DNA of 64,000 bases from Lingula anatina (Eukaryota > Brachiopoda > Lingulata > Lingulida > Lingulidae). Positions 61,682 to 64,000 of the stretch are shown here, one piece after another. The position numbers and the translations under genes are program-made. How positions within the stretch are numbered: position 1 is the stretch's first letter; each line of letters begins with the position of its first letter. The notes beneath the pieces are model-generated. The model had not been told where the DNA came from and searched no databases. It worked only from the letters and a program-made list of their open reading frames with translations. The stretch covers positions 93,634-157,633 of the forward strand of contig NW_019775448.1 of NCBI RefSeq assembly GCF_001039355.2, in the 5' to 3' direction.

Positions 61682-63542
61682 TCAAAAGTGACTGATTAGA
61701 AAAGGATTGAGGTAAATAATGCTTTTTAGGAAGTAAACAAGCCTCCCATCCCAACCTCCCTTAAAATTCCCTTGCCAACTGATATTAAACCCAGAAACAT
61801 TCAAAACTGTTTGCTTTCCACAAACAAAGAAGGAATTAAAACATAAAAAATTTCCCAATCCCTGACCAAAGCATGTGCCTATAGATTCCCACCTGAGCCA
61901 ATTCTTCCTCTGCCAGCTTTAACCGAGTCATGTCCGCCTCCGTGCCCTCCCTGGCCAGCTTCAGCCTTTCTGCTTCCAGCTTGGCATCCTGAATCTCATC
62001 CTTCATCTTGGCCTCCAGGTGCTGTTTCTCCTGTACCACCTCCTGTTGGCTCTTCTGGGCTCTCTGCAGCCTACAGAGGTTACAGATACAGTTCTTTAGT
62101 GACTGATTTTATAGCATTGATTTAAGGTATGTCACAGATATAATCTTATAGTGGTTGATTTTACATAATTGATTTAAGGTATGATATAGATATAATCTTA
62201 TAGTGGTTGATTTTATGTTATTGACTAAATGTATGATCTACTAGTAGTCTAAGATATAATCTAATAATGGTTGGTTTAACAGCACTGATTTAAGGTATGT
62301 TATAGATATAATCTAATAGTGGATGATTTTACGTTATTGATTTTAGATGTGATATAGGCATAATTCAATTGTTATTGATTTTATGTTATCTATTTATAAT
62401 CTCACATAAAAGTTATTTTACTGTTATTAAATTATGCCTAAAGCTTATCAGTTACAGGTCTATATCCCAATATCAATGTTTTTTTTTATGAAATAGGGTG
62501 ACTGATTCTTTTCCAGTAAATCACTCTCCTTTTTTTTCCTATGCATGTGTGAGCTAGAAATAAGACATCAATAACAAATTATTCCCTCCATTTATGTACA
62601 CATGATACTTATCTAGTATGCCATGTTAGTGACTGGTTCAAAGAAACTGGACACATAGATTAAATGTTGGAGCAGTATGACAAAAAGATTTTTAAAGCTA
62701 CTAGTTTTCCTAGACCTGTTAGTCAACAAGACAAGTAGGCTGAAAAGCTTTAGGCTCCTTCTGCTAATCAGTGCGCGCTTGGCATTTAATTGCCTTTAAT
62801 ATCCTGTCAATTACTTCTCACTTATATAATAGCAACTCATACTTCTCTTGTAGCTCTGTCAGAGCATCCTCTGCTCTCTGCAGGTTATCCAGATCTGTGA
62901 TCATCTTCTTCATATGTGATTGGGAATACTTGTGCTGTATATAGGCAAACCAGCAGCCTCCTATAGCAATGACCAAAGATGCCACCAGGGCAATATCCTT
63001 GATGTAACTGTGGCCTTCTGAAAGATATGGAGTTACCATCTCGTTAATGAGGGCTCATTCACAATGAAAATATTGTACTCGCTAGTTCAATCCAACTCTA
63101 AGGGGACTCTAGCTGATTGCAATCAGTTAAACAGATTAACATGCCTCCTTTTGTTTCCAATGTATTGTACTCAACAACAGGAGGAGTCATGTTAATTTGA
63201 TGGCATGCAATGAGAGTCCTTGCTGAGTTGAACCAATCTATGTAGAATGCTAGCTTTATTGGGAATGAGCAAGAAGAGATATGCTGCTGTTATGTATATG
63301 AAAATTTCTGTAACATATATATATATGTATGTATGTATATATAAATGACAAGCAAAGAGTTCAGGCATTCATCAATTCTACATGCTGCCAAAACCCTCTC
63401 TGATTGTAAACACCATAACTGCTTCCATATAGAGTGGAATTGTACTGAGAACTTACTTTTCGGTGGACCAAACAGAACTACATCCATAGCTTTTAGAGAC
63501 AATTTTTGTTTGTGCACTGGGTTTTTTATCCCTAAAATCCCA
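52417..63542 (-). CDS. STIM: STIM, ER calcium sensor of store-operated entry (3' eleven coding exons)
   Basis: Exons: 63542-63457, 63017-62843, 62070-61893, 60708-60544, 60224-60124, 59784-59639, 59058-58975, 57465-57412, 55103-55005, 53378-53237 and 52780-52417, an open frame of 530 residues. The order matches STIM: the SAM domain end (KQKLSLKAMDVVLFGPPK), a transmembrane helix (IALVASLVIAIGGCWFAYIQ), coiled coil 1 (LAREGTEADMTRLKLAEEEL), then the SOAR/CAD channel-activating region (LQDWLQLTYEIELTHYNTKK, AHSSSIDDVDRRIIDAR, TGFAILTNPGM). The cytoplasmic tail is Ser-rich and ends in a lysine-rich stretch (KEKKKRKLLPNFLKK), like the phosphoinositide-binding tail of STIM proteins. STIM senses ER calcium loss and opens Orai channels. 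The signal peptide, EF-hand and most of SAM lie beyond position 64000. The small exons 57465-57412 and 55103-55005 are the least certain and could be alternatively spliced. Confidence 0.92.
52829..52903. repeat. Direct duplication, about 37-base unit, STIM intron
   Basis: GTCCATTCAAAATTATCTG followed by TATACGTAGCTTATAC occurs twice in direct succession. Confidence 0.85.
55352..55411. repeat. (AT)n microsatellite, STIM intron
   Basis: About 30 units of AT. An open reading frame of alternating Ile-Tyr across it is an artefact. Confidence 0.95.
56056..56274. mobile_element. 219-base MITE with TAA duplication, STIM intron
   Basis: Ends GGCAGCATTCACATCGAG and, inverted, GGCCGCATTCACATCGAG, continuing TTGAG and GGCTCTACAAAGCC. 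TAA flanks both sides (56053-56055 and 56275-56277). PIF/Harbinger-like by duplication length and GG ends. Confidence 0.78.
56297..56487. repeat. Weaker inverted-repeat element, STIM intron
   Basis: GATCAACTTGATCCATAGATC at the left has an imperfect inverse (AGTTGATCCATGGGCTAACC) at the right. It follows the previous MITE by about 20 bases; boundaries are uncertain. Confidence 0.4.
57270..57270. other. Single N in STIM intron
   Basis: Directly preceded by GTGAAAAATTAAATTTTC, a string also found at about 56917-56934. Confidence 0.6.
58344..58383. repeat. (AAAT)n microsatellite, STIM intron
   Basis: About ten AAAT units. Confidence 0.95.
61641..61678. repeat. (GA)n microsatellite, STIM intron
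   Basis: About 19 GA units. Confidence 0.95.
62090..62400. repeat. Degenerate minisatellite, about 52-base unit, STIM intron
   Basis: Units containing TAATCTTATAGTGGTTGATT and TTATTGATTTAAGGTATG repeat about five times with drift; the first two copies are 52 bases apart. Confidence 0.75.
63051..63271. mobile_element. MITE related to 5292-5512, STIM intron
   Basis: Ends GGGCTCATTCACAATGAAA and, inverted, GCTCATTCCCAATAAAG. The interior includes GGGACTCTAGCTGATTGCAA and CCTTTTGTTTCCAATG, similar to the element in U1 intron 2. It lies between the SAM-end exon and the transmembrane exon. Confidence 0.55.
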
Positions 63543-64000
63543 CTGAGAAAATGGTTGCTGTTTGCTGCAATTCTGAAAGTGGAATAAGTTCAAAATAACA
63601 CACTTCTTGATAAAAAACAGATATTAAATTTGAAAAGCCAAGAGTAACATTGTGTAAGCTATCTTTTGAGATACAGGTCTACAGCTAATGTACCGACCAG
63701 GAAGAACTGGTGTAACATGATCAAAATTGTCAAGTTCTATGAAGGAGACCTTCAGCTAAATTTTGATTCAGAACAGACTGAAGTTATTGTGCACCATTAG
63801 AAGACAAGGTATTGTTACATTATTGAGATAGACTGCATAGCAAAATAGTTCTGTCATAATCTTTTTTATTTGTACTAAAACATTATCAAACAATCTTCCT
63901 ATCATATTATTTCACGCTTGGAGTCCTAACCACAAACATGCTTACACAAAAAGATTTCAGAAGACCTTTGTCCTGGCCTGTAACAACTGCTAGAAGTTTG
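63543..64000. other. STIM intron, no exon seen
   Basis: No upstream SAM or EF-hand exon could be recognised before the window ends. Confidence 0.5.

Noticed and set aside
1-64000. tRNA, rRNA or other structured RNA genes
   Set aside because: No cloverleaf box A/B pair or ribosomal sequence was recognised by eye; a tRNAscan or Rfam run would be needed to exclude degenerate ones.

Overview
The window is animal nuclear DNA. The genes are split by GT-AG introns of a few hundred bases to about 2 kb, secreted multidomain proteins dominate, and noncoding DNA is AT-rich with microsatellites, MITE-like inverted-repeat elements and a decayed LINE. The mix (STIM, FAS1, WSC/CCP, a membrane-anchored VWA protein, animal jacalin-like lectins, fibrinogen-like fragments) suits a highly heterozygous marine invertebrate such as a cephalochordate, hemichordate, echinoderm or mollusc. 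I cannot name the species from the sequence. Every convincing gene lies on the minus strand.

Layout. 1-240: a possible last exon. 1.2-2.2 kb: an inverted-repeat transposon. 4.1-22.2 kb: four tandem units (U1-U4) of a three-exon gene encoding signal peptide, PAN/apple-like domain and jacalin-like lectin domain, with duplicated flanks and two fibrinogen-domain pseudogene copies. 24.0-28.0 kb: a LINE split by a 2.8 kb element with terminal inverted repeats and TA duplication. 29.9-35.1 kb: a divergent pair of the same lectin genes (U5, U6), apparently two alleles or a very recent duplication. 35.6-39.2 kb: a six-exon FAS1 protein with a Gly/His/Tyr-rich leader. 40.4-45.1 kb: a nine-exon WSC-CCP-WSC secreted protein. 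47.6-49.1 kb: a two-exon VWA single-pass membrane protein. 52.4-63.5 kb: the 3' eleven coding exons of STIM, the ER calcium sensor of store-operated calcium entry; its 5' exons lie beyond the window.

Exon models were built by reading splice sites and phases by eye. For the complete models (U1, U2, U4, FAS1, WSC-CCP, VWA) and for the STIM fragment, summed exon lengths keep an open frame, which is good internal support. Nothing shows that the neighbouring genes share a pathway; the common theme of the left 49 kb is extracellular or cell-surface recognition and matrix proteins.

Three single N bases (14072, 31693, 57270) occur. The first two sit inside lectin exon 3 at points where the sequence switches abruptly from flanking DNA to another copy, so the apparent copy number of the lectin array is partly an assembly question.
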